From: an uncultured Pirellula sp.
GTDB taxonomy: Bacteria > Planctomycetota > Planctomycetia > Pirellulales > Pirellulaceae
Direction of reading: 5' to 3'
Assembly: GCA_903858115.1 (NCBI GenBank)
Contig: CAIOHR010000432.1
Location: forward strand, 1 to 64,000
Length of the DNA stretch: 64,000 nucleotides
Part shown: in pieces, positions 43,085 through 53,202 of the stretch
Layout of the letters: each line of letters opens with the position of its first letter
Numbering within the stretch: the stretch's first letter is position 1
The notes under the pieces: model-generated
The model's database searches: none
The model's input: only the letters and a program-made list of their open reading frames with translations
What the model was told of the DNA's origin: nothing
Program-made: the position numbers and the translations under genes

Positions 43085-45298
43085 CTATTTGAGCAGCCAG
43101 CTTACGGCAGCCATCTCCTCGGCTGTCTTCTCACCCATATAGAGTTCGAGATTCTGTCTATAACTAGTTTTGAAAACCTCCGCGACGACGGGTGGAACGG
43201 TGGACTCGCCTGCCAACCATAGCGGCTTTGTTGGCACTGCAACCAACATGCCTGGAAGATCCAAGTATTTGCTTCCGCCGGGAAGGAAGTCGACATCGCG
43301 ATAGCTCAGCACTTTCCCGAAACGAAAGCCGTTGGTATTGATCGCCAATTTGTCGATCGCGTCACCCGCGATTGCGCGAGCCGCCACAGCGATCGGGCCC
43401 ACACGATCCAACGCGACGATCGATATCGAGGATGGATTCGGATGATCGCCGATCTTGGCTGTGCGAAGAAAGTGAATGGCAGTAAGCACATCGTGCGTAC
43501 GCTGCGCGAACAACGCATGGTTGTACCCAAACGTGTAGCCTGCAAATTCGCGAGGGTTCGCAACGATCGGTGTTTGAGTTATCGGTTTTCCATCCTCAAG
43601 GAAGTCACCTTGATAGAGCAAATCGATTCCTACGACCGTGGCTCCTGATTCCACCAACTTGGCAACGCCTGCTTTCCATTCTCCATCAGCCGTTTTGAGC
43701 CCCGACTTTCCATTCGCATCTAGCCATACGACCGCTTTGCCATTCCATTTCTTTGGATACAACCAAACGACGGGAAGGACTTCTTGATGCGCATTCGTCA
43801 ACGTCCCAGTCATTTCAATAAACGCATCGCGATCTTCTTTGCTCTTCATTTCCCATTGGACTTGGCCGGTTTGCTCCAGATTTCGTCCGATCAAAACCTC
43901 ATGTCCTTTCGCAAGATCTCGTCGAATGCCTTCCATCGATTTTGCGCTATGGATCAATTGCTTTTGTGCATCCTCGGTGAGCCATCGGAGTAGCTTCTTC
44001 TCAAACTCCGGTCCGTTCTCTTTGGGAACGGGATGTTCTGCATTCCATACGGTCAATTGTTCGCGAGTTAGGGGCTGATAATCACGCTCGATGACGGGTT
44101 CTTTCTGCCCAAGCTTGAAATGTTTATTGAGCCACGTATAGAAAGCTGAACGAGAAACAGCGTTGTAGTTGTGGGGAAAATGTTCGCCTCGTTGAAGCAT
44201 TACATTTTTGGGTGCGCCCAGCAATGCGTAGGTGTCTTGAATATCAGGGAAGCCTTTGGTCGCCATCTCTTTGGTCCAATCATTGGCGCTCGTCATTCCC
44301 TGCGGCTTGGGAGCGAACAATGCAGAGAACTCAATATTCCCTGTGTTGATTCGAAGGAGTGAAGCGTTCTCGCAGGTGCATCCACCCTGCATTGCAGTAC
44401 TCACCATCACGGCGGGAAAGGAAAGCTGAACGCGTGGGTCGATCGCTGCCAAGATCATCGACTGCGTACCGCCCCCACTAGCGCCCGTGATAGCGGTTCG
44501 GTTAGGATCGACTTCAGGAAGGGTCAACAAGAAATCGAGAGACCGAACCGCGTTGAGTGTTTGCAGACCGAGGATCGATTGCAAATTTGATTCTGCTTGC
44601 GGACTGTAAAGACCCCAGTTTTCGGTCGTATTCATCTCAGGTCGTTGTTTGGCAAACGTATGAACGACCTCGCGCGACAATTGGACGGAGTCGGAATCGC
44701 TTAGCATATCCCATTGCCAAACGACGCAACCCATTCGTGCTAGCTGCACACACATCGACTGGAATCGGCTTTGGCCTCCCTGTTCGAAGCGTTCTTCACC
44801 ATTCGCGATTTCCTTTAGCACATTCGCTTCGGTTTCGGTCGACAGCCGAGCATCTTTCCAATGTCCGTGCGCGAACAAGACCCCAGGGACTTTGCCGGTA
44901 ACGTTTTTGGGTCGATAGAGATTGCCTGTGACGTAAAAGCCTGGAACGCTTTCGAAGTAAACTTTCTCGATCGAATACTCGGGAAGATCGATCCTGCCAT
45001 GAATCACTGCGTTGAGTGGCGTCTTGGTCGGCATGGGCCAGAGTCCGAGCGATACCAGCATCTGCCGTCGCACGTACTCGGAGCGAACCTCCCATTCTGC
45101 TTTGGTTTTCGGCGGTTTGAAAGGAAAGTAACCGTTCAGATCCTTTGGAGGTTGCAACCGACTATCCTTCGGCAGGTTGGTTGCGGTGGGTACTGTTGAT
45201 GAGCCATTGATGAAAGGATCAACAGCACTTGAGGATTCGACAAACAGAAGGCAAGCGGAGAGCCCGAGCATAGTACTCAGCGGTTTTCGCAATAGCAT
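43085..45298 (-). CDS. Secreted alpha/beta hydrolase (acetylxylan-esterase-like), two-domain
   Basis: A 737-residue protein with a signal peptide (MLGLSACLLFVESSSAV). The first half is a complete alpha/beta hydrolase: oxyanion region VLFAHGHWKD, nucleophile elbow TGASGGGTQ (Ser274) and GEHFPHNYN with the probable catalytic His373. The second half repeats the fold (VVWLDANGKSGL, then VVGIDLLYQGDF), but its nucleophile position reads ALDRVGP, so no serine is present and it looks degenerate. ATG 45298 is preferred to the upstream TTG at 45313. The family includes acetylxylan and cephalosporin-C esterases. The substrate here is unknown. Confidence 0.82.
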   Translation of the reverse strand: MLLRKPLSTMLGLSACLLFVESSSAVDPFINGSSTVPTATNLPKDSRLQPPKDLNGYFPFKPPKTKAEWEVRSEYVRRQMLVSLGLWPMPTKTPLNAVIHGRIDLPEYSIEKVYFESVPGFYVTGNLYRPKNVTGKVPGVLFAHGHWKDARLSTETEANVLKEIANGEERFEQGGQSRFQSMCVQLARMGCVVWQWDMLSDSDSVQLSREVVHTFAKQRPEMNTTENWGLYSPQAESNLQSILGLQTLNAVRSLDFLLTLPEVDPNRTAITGASGGGTQSMILAAIDPRVQLSFPAVMVSTAMQGGCTCENASLLRINTGNIEFSALFAPKPQGMTSANDWTKEMATKGFPDIQDTYALLGAPKNVMLQRGEHFPHNYNAVSRSAFYTWLNKHFKLGQKEPVIERDYQPLTREQLTVWNAEHPVPKENGPEFEKKLLRWLTEDAQKQLIHSAKSMEGIRRDLAKGHEVLIGRNLEQTGQVQWEMKSKEDRDAFIEMTGTLTNAHQEVLPVVWLYPKKWNGKAVVWLDANGKSGLKTADGEWKAGVAKLVESGATVVGIDLLYQGDFLEDGKPITQTPIVANPREFAGYTFGYNHALFAQRTHDVLTAIHFLRTAKIGDHPNPSSISIVALDRVGPIAVAARAIAGDAIDKLAINTNGFRFGKVLSYRDVDFLPGGSKYLDLPGMLVAVPTKPLWLAGESTVPPVVAEVFKTSYRQNLELYMGEKTAEEMAAVSWLLK

Positions 45299-45482
45299 GA
45301 TGATGGATCGCAAGAAGCAGAGGGAGGGATGGGTGACTGAGGCTTGGTGACAGAGACATGCCGAACGGTAGCAAAGTCGAAGTCAAGCCTTAAGTATAGC
45401 ATGTTCCCGTCGCAGAGAAAAAATCGATTCTTTCTCTCGTTGCAGTTATGGATGAAAGGGGAGGGGAGCGTCCCTCGAATCA

Positions 45483-46991
45483 TCAACGGCTGGAAGAAGA
45501 TAGCAATGCGGAACCCATAGTTATACCCGGTGCAGGCAATGTGCTCGAGCCTCGCAAATAAAGATCGATGGAGCGAGCCGCTCCTCGACCTTCGTTGATT
45601 GCCCAAACGACGAGTGACTGACCTCGGCGACAATCCCCCGCCGCGAAAACGCCAGGAATGCTTGTCGAGAATTTTCCATGCTCCGCTTTGTAGTTGCTTC
45701 GCGGATCGACTTCGATCCCCAACAACTCGCTCACATAATGCTCTGGCCCCAAAAATCCCATCGCCAAAAGAACGAGATCCGCACCAATGATTTCTTCGCT
45801 GCCGGCTACTTCTTCCATGGTCATCTTGCCATCCTTCTTGACCCAACGGACTCGTACCGTCTTGATCCCGGTAACGTTACCTTTTCCATCGTCGACGAAC
45901 TCTTTGCTTAGAATGCAGTATTCGCGCGCATCTTTTCCAAACTTCAGTTCCGCTTCTTCATGACCATAATCGCTTCGGAAGACGCGAGGCCATTGCGGCC
46001 AAGGGTTGTCGTCGGCTCGACTCTCGGGTGGTTTGTCCAACAATTCAAAGTTGACGAGCTGACTGCATCCATGGCGGAGGCTTGTACCGATACAATCGCA
46101 TCCAGTGTCACCACCACCGATGACAACGACTCGCTTGCCTTTGGCTGAAATGAATTTGCCATCGGCGTGTTTGCTATCGAGCAAACTCGCAGTGTTCGCA
46201 GTAAGGAACTCCATAGCAAAATGAATACCCTTTAACTGCCGACCGGGGATAGGTAGGTCTCGTGGCTTGGTTGCTCCTGTGGACAATAGTACAGCGTCGT
46301 TGTCCGCCATCAACTTCTTGGGATCTACCGTCTTTCCAACATCGGCTTTCGTTACAAAGGTAACGCCCTCGGCAGCCATGAGATCCAATCGGCGTTGCAC
46401 AACACCCTTGTCTAGTTTCATATTGGGGATGCCGTAGGTCAGCAAACCACCGATGCGATCGGCGCGTTCGTAAACAGTGACTGTATGACCGACTTTGTTC
46501 AGTTGATCGGCGGCAGCCAGTCCTGCCGGGCCACTGCCGATGATGGCGACTTTCTTGCCGGTTCGCGATTGGGGAGGAGTCGCTTTTACCCAACCCTCTT
46601 TGAAACCTCGATCGATGATCGCGTTCTCGATATTTTTGATCGTAACGGGGGGGTTGGTAATTCCCAAAACACATGCACCTTCGCATGGAGCCGGGCAAAC
46701 GCGCCCCGTGAATTCTGGGAAATTGTTTGTCTTGTGAAGTCGCTCTAGCGCGTCGTGCCAACGGCCGTGATAAACCAAATCGTTCCATTCAGGGATGAGG
46801 TTGTCGATGGGGCAGCCTGTTGCCGATTGACAAAACGGTACGCCACAATCCATACAGCGAGCTCCTTGCGTGCGAAGATGCTCTTCTTTTGGTTCCGTAT
46901 AAATTTCGCCAAAGTCTTCAAGCCGAACGATCGGCAAACGCCACTCTACCTTTTTTCGATCGTACTCTTTGAAACCGGTTGGTTTTCCCAT
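45483..46991 (-). CDS. gltD: Glutamate synthase (NADPH) small subunit
   Basis: A 502-aa flavoprotein that passes electrons from NADPH to GltB. The N-terminal iron-sulfur cysteines are in CMDCGVPFCQSATGCP and RVCPAPCEGACVLG. The FAD motif is VAIIGSGPAGLAAAD and the NADPH motif VVVIGGGDTGCDCIG. The C-terminal GVFAAGDCRRGQSLVVWAI is standard. It is transcribed after gltB with a 112-bp gap. Confidence 0.96.
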   Translation of the reverse strand: MGKPTGFKEYDRKKVEWRLPIVRLEDFGEIYTEPKEEHLRTQGARCMDCGVPFCQSATGCPIDNLIPEWNDLVYHGRWHDALERLHKTNNFPEFTGRVCPAPCEGACVLGITNPPVTIKNIENAIIDRGFKEGWVKATPPQSRTGKKVAIIGSGPAGLAAADQLNKVGHTVTVYERADRIGGLLTYGIPNMKLDKGVVQRRLDLMAAEGVTFVTKADVGKTVDPKKLMADNDAVLLSTGATKPRDLPIPGRQLKGIHFAMEFLTANTASLLDSKHADGKFISAKGKRVVVIGGGDTGCDCIGTSLRHGCSQLVNFELLDKPPESRADDNPWPQWPRVFRSDYGHEEAELKFGKDAREYCILSKEFVDDGKGNVTGIKTVRVRWVKKDGKMTMEEVAGSEEIIGADLVLLAMGFLGPEHYVSELLGIEVDPRSNYKAEHGKFSTSIPGVFAAGDCRRGQSLVVWAINEGRGAARSIDLYLRGSSTLPAPGITMGSALLSSSSR

Positions 46992-47103
46992 TTGTTATTG
47001 GTCTGTGCTAAGTGGAAGTTGGTCGGGTAAAAATTGGTTCACTCTGCGAAACCGTGACGGATCTCGTCCATTTCTCCGTGGTGTTCGCAGAGCGACAGTG
47101 ATC

Positions 47104-50100
47104 TTACGCTTTGGCAAGTTCGCGTTTTTCTTGTTTCATCTCGTTCAAGACTCTCTTGTAATCGGTGGGCATGACCTTCACGAAACGATGGATGCTTGCA
47201 GGCCAATCGCTCAGGAGCGCCGATGCGACCGTCGACTGAGTTAGCTCCGCATGCTTGGAGACCATCGCATGCAATTCAGCGATATCTGCATCGTCCTCAA
47301 GACTCTCGAGTTCGACAGTTCCCAAATTGCATTGGATTCGGAATGTCTCCATGTCAGCTAAAACATATGCAACCCCTCCGCTCATACCCGCAGCGAAGTT
47401 TCGGCCGGTAGGTCCGAGGATTGCGACGCGACCACCGGTCATATACTCGCATCCATGATCGCCGACACCTTCTATGACTGCATGGCAACCCGAATTCCGG
47501 ACCGCAAAGCGTTCGGCCGCTCGACCGCGAATAAAGATCTCTCCGCTTGTCGCACCATAAAGGCAAACGTTACCGACGATGATATTATCTTCGGCTTTGA
47601 AGGAGGCGCGGTGATCTGGATACAAAACGATACGTCCACCCGAAAGCCCTTTGCCGACGTAATCGTTGGCATCTCCTTCGAGTTCGAAAGTAACGCCGTG
47701 CGCGAGAAACGCTCCAAAGCTTTGGCCCGCTGCACCTCGAAAACGAATTCGAATGGTGTCGGTCGGCAGTCCGGCTTGGCCATAAATTTTTGCAATCTCA
47801 TTACTGAGGATGGTCCCCACGGTTCGATTGGTGTTGATGATGGGCAATTGGAATCGAACAGGCTTTGCCTTGCGGATCGCCTCTTGGCAGCGCGGCAGAA
47901 TTTCCGTTAAATCGAGAGACTTTTCCAATTCGTGGTCCTGTTTATCCACGCATCGAACTTGGACTTCCGGACTCGAACGCTTGGCCGGTGCAAGGATTGG
48001 AGTGAGGTCCAGGCCATCGGCTTTCCAGTGCTTTACAGCCGCGTCCACTTTTAAGAAATCGGTTCGGCCGATCATGTCGTCGATTTTTCGGAATCCTAAT
48101 TGAGCCATGATTTCACGGGCGTCTTCTGCAACCATGAACAAATAGTTCACGACATGTTCTGGTTTGCCGGCAAACTTCGCCCGCAGCTCGGGATCTTGTG
48201 TTGCAATTCCGACGGGGCACGTATTGAGATGGCATTTACGCATCATGATGCAACCCATTGTAATCAATGGTGCGGTGGCAAAACCGAACTCTTCGGCGCC
48301 GAGCAGAGTCGCAATAATCACATCACGTCCCGTTTTCAGTCCACCATCGGTTTGCAGTGTAACGCGGCTTCGGAGATTGTTCAGCACCAGCGTTTGGTGC
48401 GTCTCAGCGATTCCGAGCTCCCAGGGCAGGCCCGCGTGTTTGATACTGGTCAACGGAGAAGCACCTGTTCCACCGGTATCTCCCGAGATAAGAATGTGGT
48501 CGGCATGCGCTTTCGCAACTCCCGAAGCGACCACGCCAACTCCCACCTCGCTTACCAACTTTACGCTGACCCGAGCAGCACGATTGCTATTCTTCAAATC
48601 GTGGATGAGCTGCGCTAAGTCTTCGATCGAATAAATGTCGTGATGCGGCGGTGGACTAATCAAACCTACGCCCGGCGTGCTATAGCGAATCCGTGCAATA
48701 TAGTTGTCTACCTTCTTGCCGGGCAATTCACCACCTTCGCCAGGCTTCGCACCTTGCGAGATTTTGATCTGCAACTCGTCGGCGTTGGTCAGGTACTCGA
48801 TGGTGACCCCGAATCGCCCAGACGCAACTTGTTTGATCGCAGAACGCTTGCTGTCGCCATTGGGCATTGGTTTGAACCGAACAGGATCTTCGCCACCTTC
48901 ACCGGTATTGCTTTTGCCACCGAGTCGATTCATGGCGATGGCAATCGTTTCGTGGGCTTCCGCACTGATTGAGCCTAAACTCATGGCTCCTGTGCAAAAG
49001 CGTTTTACAATGTCCTTCGCTGGCTCGACTTCTTCGATGGGGACTGGACCGTTGGACGCTGCGAAATTGAACTCCAACAAGCCTCGAAGCGCATAGCGCA
49101 TCTTGGCGTCTTTGTTGATGTGGTCCGCAAAACGTCGATACGCGTTCTTGTCTCCGGCTCGAGCAGCCATTTGAATATCGGCAATGGCAGCGGGGTCCCA
49201 GCCGTGTCTTTCCCCTTCTGCACGCCAATGAAATTCTCCGACGTTGGCCAGCATAGGTAACGTGTCCGACTGAGAAACCGGATATGCCAAGCTATGTCGA
49301 CGCATAGTTTCTTCTGCCAAGATGTCGAACGAACAACCTTGGATCCGACTATTGGTACCTGCAAAGCACCGTGCGATGATTTCGTCTTGAAGCCCCAATG
49401 CTTCAAAGATTTGAGCACCTTTGTAACTCGCGAGAGTACTGATACCCATTTTCGCCATGACCTTCAGCATGCCTTTCGCGACTGCCTTACGGTAGAGAGC
49501 GACGATCTTGTCGTCGTCGAGTCCCTCAAGCAATCCGTCCCTGGCGGATTGCCATAATGATTCGAAGGCCAAGTAAGGATTGATCGCATCCGCTCCATAG
49601 CCAACCAACAAGCAATGATGATGAACCTCGCGCGCTTCGCCCGTTTCCAGGACGATGCCGATCTGTGTTCGTTTGGCTGCACGCACCAAATGATGGTGGA
49701 CAGCACCACACGCCAAGAGACTACTCAGGGCGACACGGTCTTTCGAAATGGCTCTATCACTCAAGACGATCATAGAGAATTTGTCATCGATTGCCTTCTC
49801 TGCTTCCTGGCAAATTCGATCGATCGTTTCGAGCAGACCGGCCTTTCCTCGCGAACGATCAAACGTAATGTCGATCGTCTTGGTTTTCCAACCACGAGTG
49901 GACATGTTCTGAATCGATACCAACTCGTCGTTGGTAAGAATCGGATGTTGAATCAACAATCGATGGCAATGCGATGGTGTCGAGGCAAGCAAATTCTTTT
50001 CCGGGCCGACATAGCACTCGAGAGACATGATAACGTCTTCTCGAATCGAATCGATGGCAGGGTTGGTGACCTGTGCAAAGAGTTGTTTGAAGTAGTCATA

Positions 50101-51663
50101 TACCAAACGCGGTTGATCACTCAAACAAGCAAGTGCAGAATCATTTCCCATCGAGCCGATCGGATCCACCTGGGTATTGATCATCGGCAGAAGCATGAAC
50201 TGCATTGTCTCGATCGTATAACCAAACGCTTGCATACGTGGCAACAACGTTTCAGGATGGAACCCATGTCCTTTCGTAGGACTCTTCAAATCCGACAACG
50301 TCAATCTCTCTTGCTTGAGCCAATCCTTGTACGGCTTAAGCTTCGCAAACGTTTCCTTGATTTCTGTGTCGGGAACCAATCGGCCTTCTTCAAAGTCGAT
50401 CAAGAACATGCGGCCAGGCTGAAGTCGCCCTTTTTCCTTGACGATTGCAGGGTCGACCGGAAGCACGCCCACTTCGCTGGCCATGATGACTCGATCATCG
50501 TTGGTCAAATAATAGCGACTTGGTCGCAGCCCATTTCGATCCAATGTAGCCCCGATGTACTGGCCGTCGGTGAAAACGATGGAAGCTGGGCCGTCCCAGG
50601 GTTCCATCATGCAGCTTGAGTACTCGTAGAACGCTTTCTTTTCTTGGGACATCGTTTCATGTTTTTGCCACGCTTCGGGAACCATCATCATGACGGCTTC
50701 TTGGAGCGTACGACCGTTTAGCAATAGAAACTCCAGGACATTATCAAAGGTGCCGGAGTCGCTACAAAATGGTTCAACGACAGGGAATAACTTCTTCAAT
50801 TCATCGCCGAACAATTCACTTTCGGCGTTCCCTTCTCTCGCTCGCATCCAATTGATGTTGCCACGAAGAGTATTGATTTCTCCATTATGGCTCATGAACC
50901 GCAAGGGTTGCGCACGGTCCCAGCTGGGGAATGTATTGGTCGAAAAGCGAGAGTGCACCATCGCAAGATGCGTTTCGAAGTCCGGATCCGAAAGGTCCAG
51001 ATAGTAAGGAACCACTTGGGCCGGTGTGAGCATCCCCTTGTAGATAAGCGTTCGCGTCGATAACGAACAGATATAGAACAAAGTCGCTTGCTTTAAATTC
51101 TTGTCCGTGCGGAGTAGGTGGCTCGCTTGCTTTCGAATCAAATAGAGTTTGCGTTCGAACGCCAACGAATCAAGCCCCTCGGCCGCCGCGATGAACACTT
51201 GTTCGATCTTCGGTTCTGCAAGCCGTGCGGAAGGACCGATGTTTGCAAAATCGGTAGCTTGCGGTACATCTCGCCATCCGAGAAGCGTTTGGCCTTCGGC
51301 GGCGATAAGTCGATTCAATTCCTTTTTGCAGTACTCCCGTTCAACTACATTCTTTGGCAAAAAGATATTGCCGACGGAGTACTGACCAGCCGGTGGGAGT
51401 TCAACGCCGAAATCCGACTTGCAGACTCGTCGAACAAACTTGTCAGGCATTCCGACAAGAATTCCGGCGCCATCTCCGGTATTCGACTCGCATCCGCATG
51501 CACCTCGGTGATCCATATTCACTAAGATCGTATCTGCATCCACCACGATTTGGTGACTGGGTATCCCTTTGATATTGGCAACAAAGCCAACACCACAAGA
51601 ATCCTTTTCCAAATCTGGATCGTATAGTCCCTGCTTCTCCGGAAAACCAAAGGGTGCGTTCAT
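47104..51663 (-). CDS. gltB: Glutamate synthase large subunit
   Basis: This 1519-aa enzyme forms glutamate from 2-oxoglutarate and glutamine. The precursor has a 22-residue propeptide before Cys23 (DSCGVGFVA), the N-terminal nucleophile of the glutaminase domain. The central and FMN-binding domains follow. The 3Fe-4S cluster cysteines are in CIMMRKCHLNTC (C-x5-C-x4-C). The C-terminal GXGXG beta-helix domain contains repeated G-x-x-G-G motifs. It lies 68 bp downstream of a LysR gene in the same direction and 112 bp upstream of gltD. Confidence 0.97.
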   Translation of the reverse strand: MNAPFGFPEKQGLYDPDLEKDSCGVGFVANIKGIPSHQIVVDADTILVNMDHRGACGCESNTGDGAGILVGMPDKFVRRVCKSDFGVELPPAGQYSVGNIFLPKNVVEREYCKKELNRLIAAEGQTLLGWRDVPQATDFANIGPSARLAEPKIEQVFIAAAEGLDSLAFERKLYLIRKQASHLLRTDKNLKQATLFYICSLSTRTLIYKGMLTPAQVVPYYLDLSDPDFETHLAMVHSRFSTNTFPSWDRAQPLRFMSHNGEINTLRGNINWMRAREGNAESELFGDELKKLFPVVEPFCSDSGTFDNVLEFLLLNGRTLQEAVMMMVPEAWQKHETMSQEKKAFYEYSSCMMEPWDGPASIVFTDGQYIGATLDRNGLRPSRYYLTNDDRVIMASEVGVLPVDPAIVKEKGRLQPGRMFLIDFEEGRLVPDTEIKETFAKLKPYKDWLKQERLTLSDLKSPTKGHGFHPETLLPRMQAFGYTIETMQFMLLPMINTQVDPIGSMGNDSALACLSDQPRLVYDYFKQLFAQVTNPAIDSIREDVIMSLECYVGPEKNLLASTPSHCHRLLIQHPILTNDELVSIQNMSTRGWKTKTIDITFDRSRGKAGLLETIDRICQEAEKAIDDKFSMIVLSDRAISKDRVALSSLLACGAVHHHLVRAAKRTQIGIVLETGEAREVHHHCLLVGYGADAINPYLAFESLWQSARDGLLEGLDDDKIVALYRKAVAKGMLKVMAKMGISTLASYKGAQIFEALGLQDEIIARCFAGTNSRIQGCSFDILAEETMRRHSLAYPVSQSDTLPMLANVGEFHWRAEGERHGWDPAAIADIQMAARAGDKNAYRRFADHINKDAKMRYALRGLLEFNFAASNGPVPIEEVEPAKDIVKRFCTGAMSLGSISAEAHETIAIAMNRLGGKSNTGEGGEDPVRFKPMPNGDSKRSAIKQVASGRFGVTIEYLTNADELQIKISQGAKPGEGGELPGKKVDNYIARIRYSTPGVGLISPPPHHDIYSIEDLAQLIHDLKNSNRAARVSVKLVSEVGVGVVASGVAKAHADHILISGDTGGTGASPLTSIKHAGLPWELGIAETHQTLVLNNLRSRVTLQTDGGLKTGRDVIIATLLGAEEFGFATAPLITMGCIMMRKCHLNTCPVGIATQDPELRAKFAGKPEHVVNYLFMVAEDAREIMAQLGFRKIDDMIGRTDFLKVDAAVKHWKADGLDLTPILAPAKRSSPEVQVRCVDKQDHELEKSLDLTEILPRCQEAIRKAKPVRFQLPIINTNRTVGTILSNEIAKIYGQAGLPTDTIRIRFRGAAGQSFGAFLAHGVTFELEGDANDYVGKGLSGGRIVLYPDHRASFKAEDNIIVGNVCLYGATSGEIFIRGRAAERFAVRNSGCHAVIEGVGDHGCEYMTGGRVAILGPTGRNFAAGMSGGVAYVLADMETFRIQCNLGTVELESLEDDADIAELHAMVSKHAELTQSTVASALLSDWPASIHRFVKVMPTDYKRVLNEMKQEKRELAKA

Positions 51664-51731
51664 CTAATCCGTACCTATATGTGAATTGTTGCTGCTGCTG
51701 AATGAAGATACTATCCGAAGCGAAGTGCCGC

Positions 51732-52685
51732 TTACGGAGCAAGAGGTTGAGGAGTCTCCGTCGAATCGGGCCCTCCTCCGTCTTCATCCCAAACCCTATT
51801 CTTCATAACCAAATCCATGAAACTCCTTGCGGCGCGGCTCATCGATACATCGCGGCGTTGAATGATCCCAAGAGGACGCGTCAAGTCGAGCCCTTCGCAC
51901 TCGATCATTGTTAGTGAACCCGCAACCAACTCGTTAGCAACCGTTAGCCTTGGCAAGAAAGCAACACCGCTATTCACGATGGCCGCATGCTTGACAGAGT
52001 CAATGTTGTCGAGCTCAACAACCACGCGCATCGTCACATCCAGCGCTCTTAATGCCTTGTCGATCTCTTGTCGAATTCTCAGATTGCTAGCGAATGCGAC
52101 CAACCCCACTTGCGAAAGGGCCTGGGGCGATAATCGCCCCATGGACGCCAGGCGATGTCGAGGCGACGCCACTAACGACATCGGTTCATAACGCCATAAA
52201 GTGGTTTGTAACGTGGGATGGTTGAGATCGGGGTAACTAACCATACCAAAGTCGACCGTCCCTTGTTCCACCATCCGGTACACTTCGTTGGGATGTGCGA
52301 GCTGGTAAGCAAAGGTCGCTGCGGGAAAGGCTCGCTCAAACTTGTCCTTTAGAATGGGGATGTAGCTCAGCCCCATCGAGTAAATCGACGCAACAACCAC
52401 ATGCCCCGTCACTTCCCCCGAGTCGTGACCACCCAACCGAACTTCATCTACCAAGGAGTCAAACTGTCGAAGTACCCCAGCCAACCCATCGTAGAACTTT
52501 TGTCCCTCTGCAGTCAGAACGAATGGGCGTTTCGAACGATCGATCAACCGAACGGACAAGAAATCTTCCAGGTGCTGGACGCTTTGGCTGGCCGCGCTCT
52601 GAGTCATTCCGTGTTCGTTTGCCGCGAGCGAAAAGCTCCGTTTTCGAACCACGTCGTAGAATACCTTCAAGGAACGAATATGCAC
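51732..52685 (-). CDS. LysR-type transcriptional regulator
   Basis: A 317-aa LTTR. The winged helix-turn-helix spans residues about 1-60 (SFSLAANEHGMTQSAASQSV, LEDFLSVRLIDRSKRPF), followed by a two-lobed effector domain. The start is GTG at 52685. It sits upstream of gltB on the same strand with a 68-bp gap, unlike the divergent gltC of Bacillus. An autoregulated gltBD operon or cross-regulation is likely (inference). The effector-domain pattern recalls the Cbl/CysB group, but the ligand is unknown. Confidence 0.92.
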   Translation of the reverse strand: MHIRSLKVFYDVVRKRSFSLAANEHGMTQSAASQSVQHLEDFLSVRLIDRSKRPFVLTAEGQKFYDGLAGVLRQFDSLVDEVRLGGHDSGEVTGHVVVASIYSMGLSYIPILKDKFERAFPAATFAYQLAHPNEVYRMVEQGTVDFGMVSYPDLNHPTLQTTLWRYEPMSLVASPRHRLASMGRLSPQALSQVGLVAFASNLRIRQEIDKALRALDVTMRVVVELDNIDSVKHAAIVNSGVAFLPRLTVANELVAGSLTMIECEGLDLTRPLGIIQRRDVSMSRAARSFMDLVMKNRVWDEDGGGPDSTETPQPLAP

Positions 52686-52759
52686 CGCTCCATGAGTGCT
52701 AGCGGCTCTCTTATTATTTTTATTGATTTCTATTCTCCTCTATTAATGGCAACGATGTG

Positions 52760-52788
52760 AGTCTATCTTTTCTTTTTATCGAGGTCAA
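52760..52788 (-). promoter_or_regulatory. Probable sigma70-like promoter of lysR
   Basis: On the minus strand, TTGACC (52788-52783) and TAGACT (52765-52760) are separated by 17 bp, five and four matches to the sigma70 hexamers. The leader to the GTG start is about 75 nt and contains AGAGGAG well before the start. Confidence 0.4.
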
Positions 52789-52937
52789 TGATCAATTTAG
52801 TAAGAAATTTACTTCCGTCGTGTCTTTATTAGAAATCTAGATTTTTAGATTCGTGAAGCCAGATGGCGCCGACTGGATCACTGCGAAGGTTAAGCCAATA
52901 GCCCTTAAGGACACAGCCGACAAATGTCAAAATAGTA

Positions 52938-53030
52938 GGCACATTGCATGTGCCGTCCGCCTAGAATCCCTACAAATCTTGAAGAGCGGACGGCACGATG
53001 GAGCGTGCCTGCCACTTTTGTCGGTTGTGT
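52938..53030. repeat. REP-like palindromic element, copy 1
   Basis: Three nested palindromes are visible: GCACAT-TGC-ATGTGC at 52939-52953; an 11-bp stem, GTGCCGTCCGC (52950-52960) with GCGGACGGCAC (52986-52996), around 25 nt; and GGCACG-N6-CGTGCC. The stretch 52973-53012 matches the reverse complement of 56378-56417 at 39 of 40 positions. Confidence 0.7.
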
Positions 53031-53202
53031 CTTGGGGCAAGTTACCGACCTGGAAAGACTTGAATTGCAACGTTCTCGAAGAATTGTACTCGCAAAAAGT
53101 ACCATTTTTTACGGCGTCTCGTTATTCTATTTTGGTTCGAGCGGAACTTTTCAAAGGGCGCGACAATCGGAGATTGGGTAACTCAACTCAATTGGTGCAG
53201 TC

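Larger units (their letters stand above)
52686..53202. other. Intergenic region upstream of the lysR and anti-sigma-like genes
   Basis: This 517-bp gap is AT-rich near lysR and holds the probable lysR promoter. The right half contains a REP-like palindromic element. No gene frame in it looks real. A sigma-factor gene, expected beside the anti-sigma-like gene, is absent. Confidence 0.5.
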
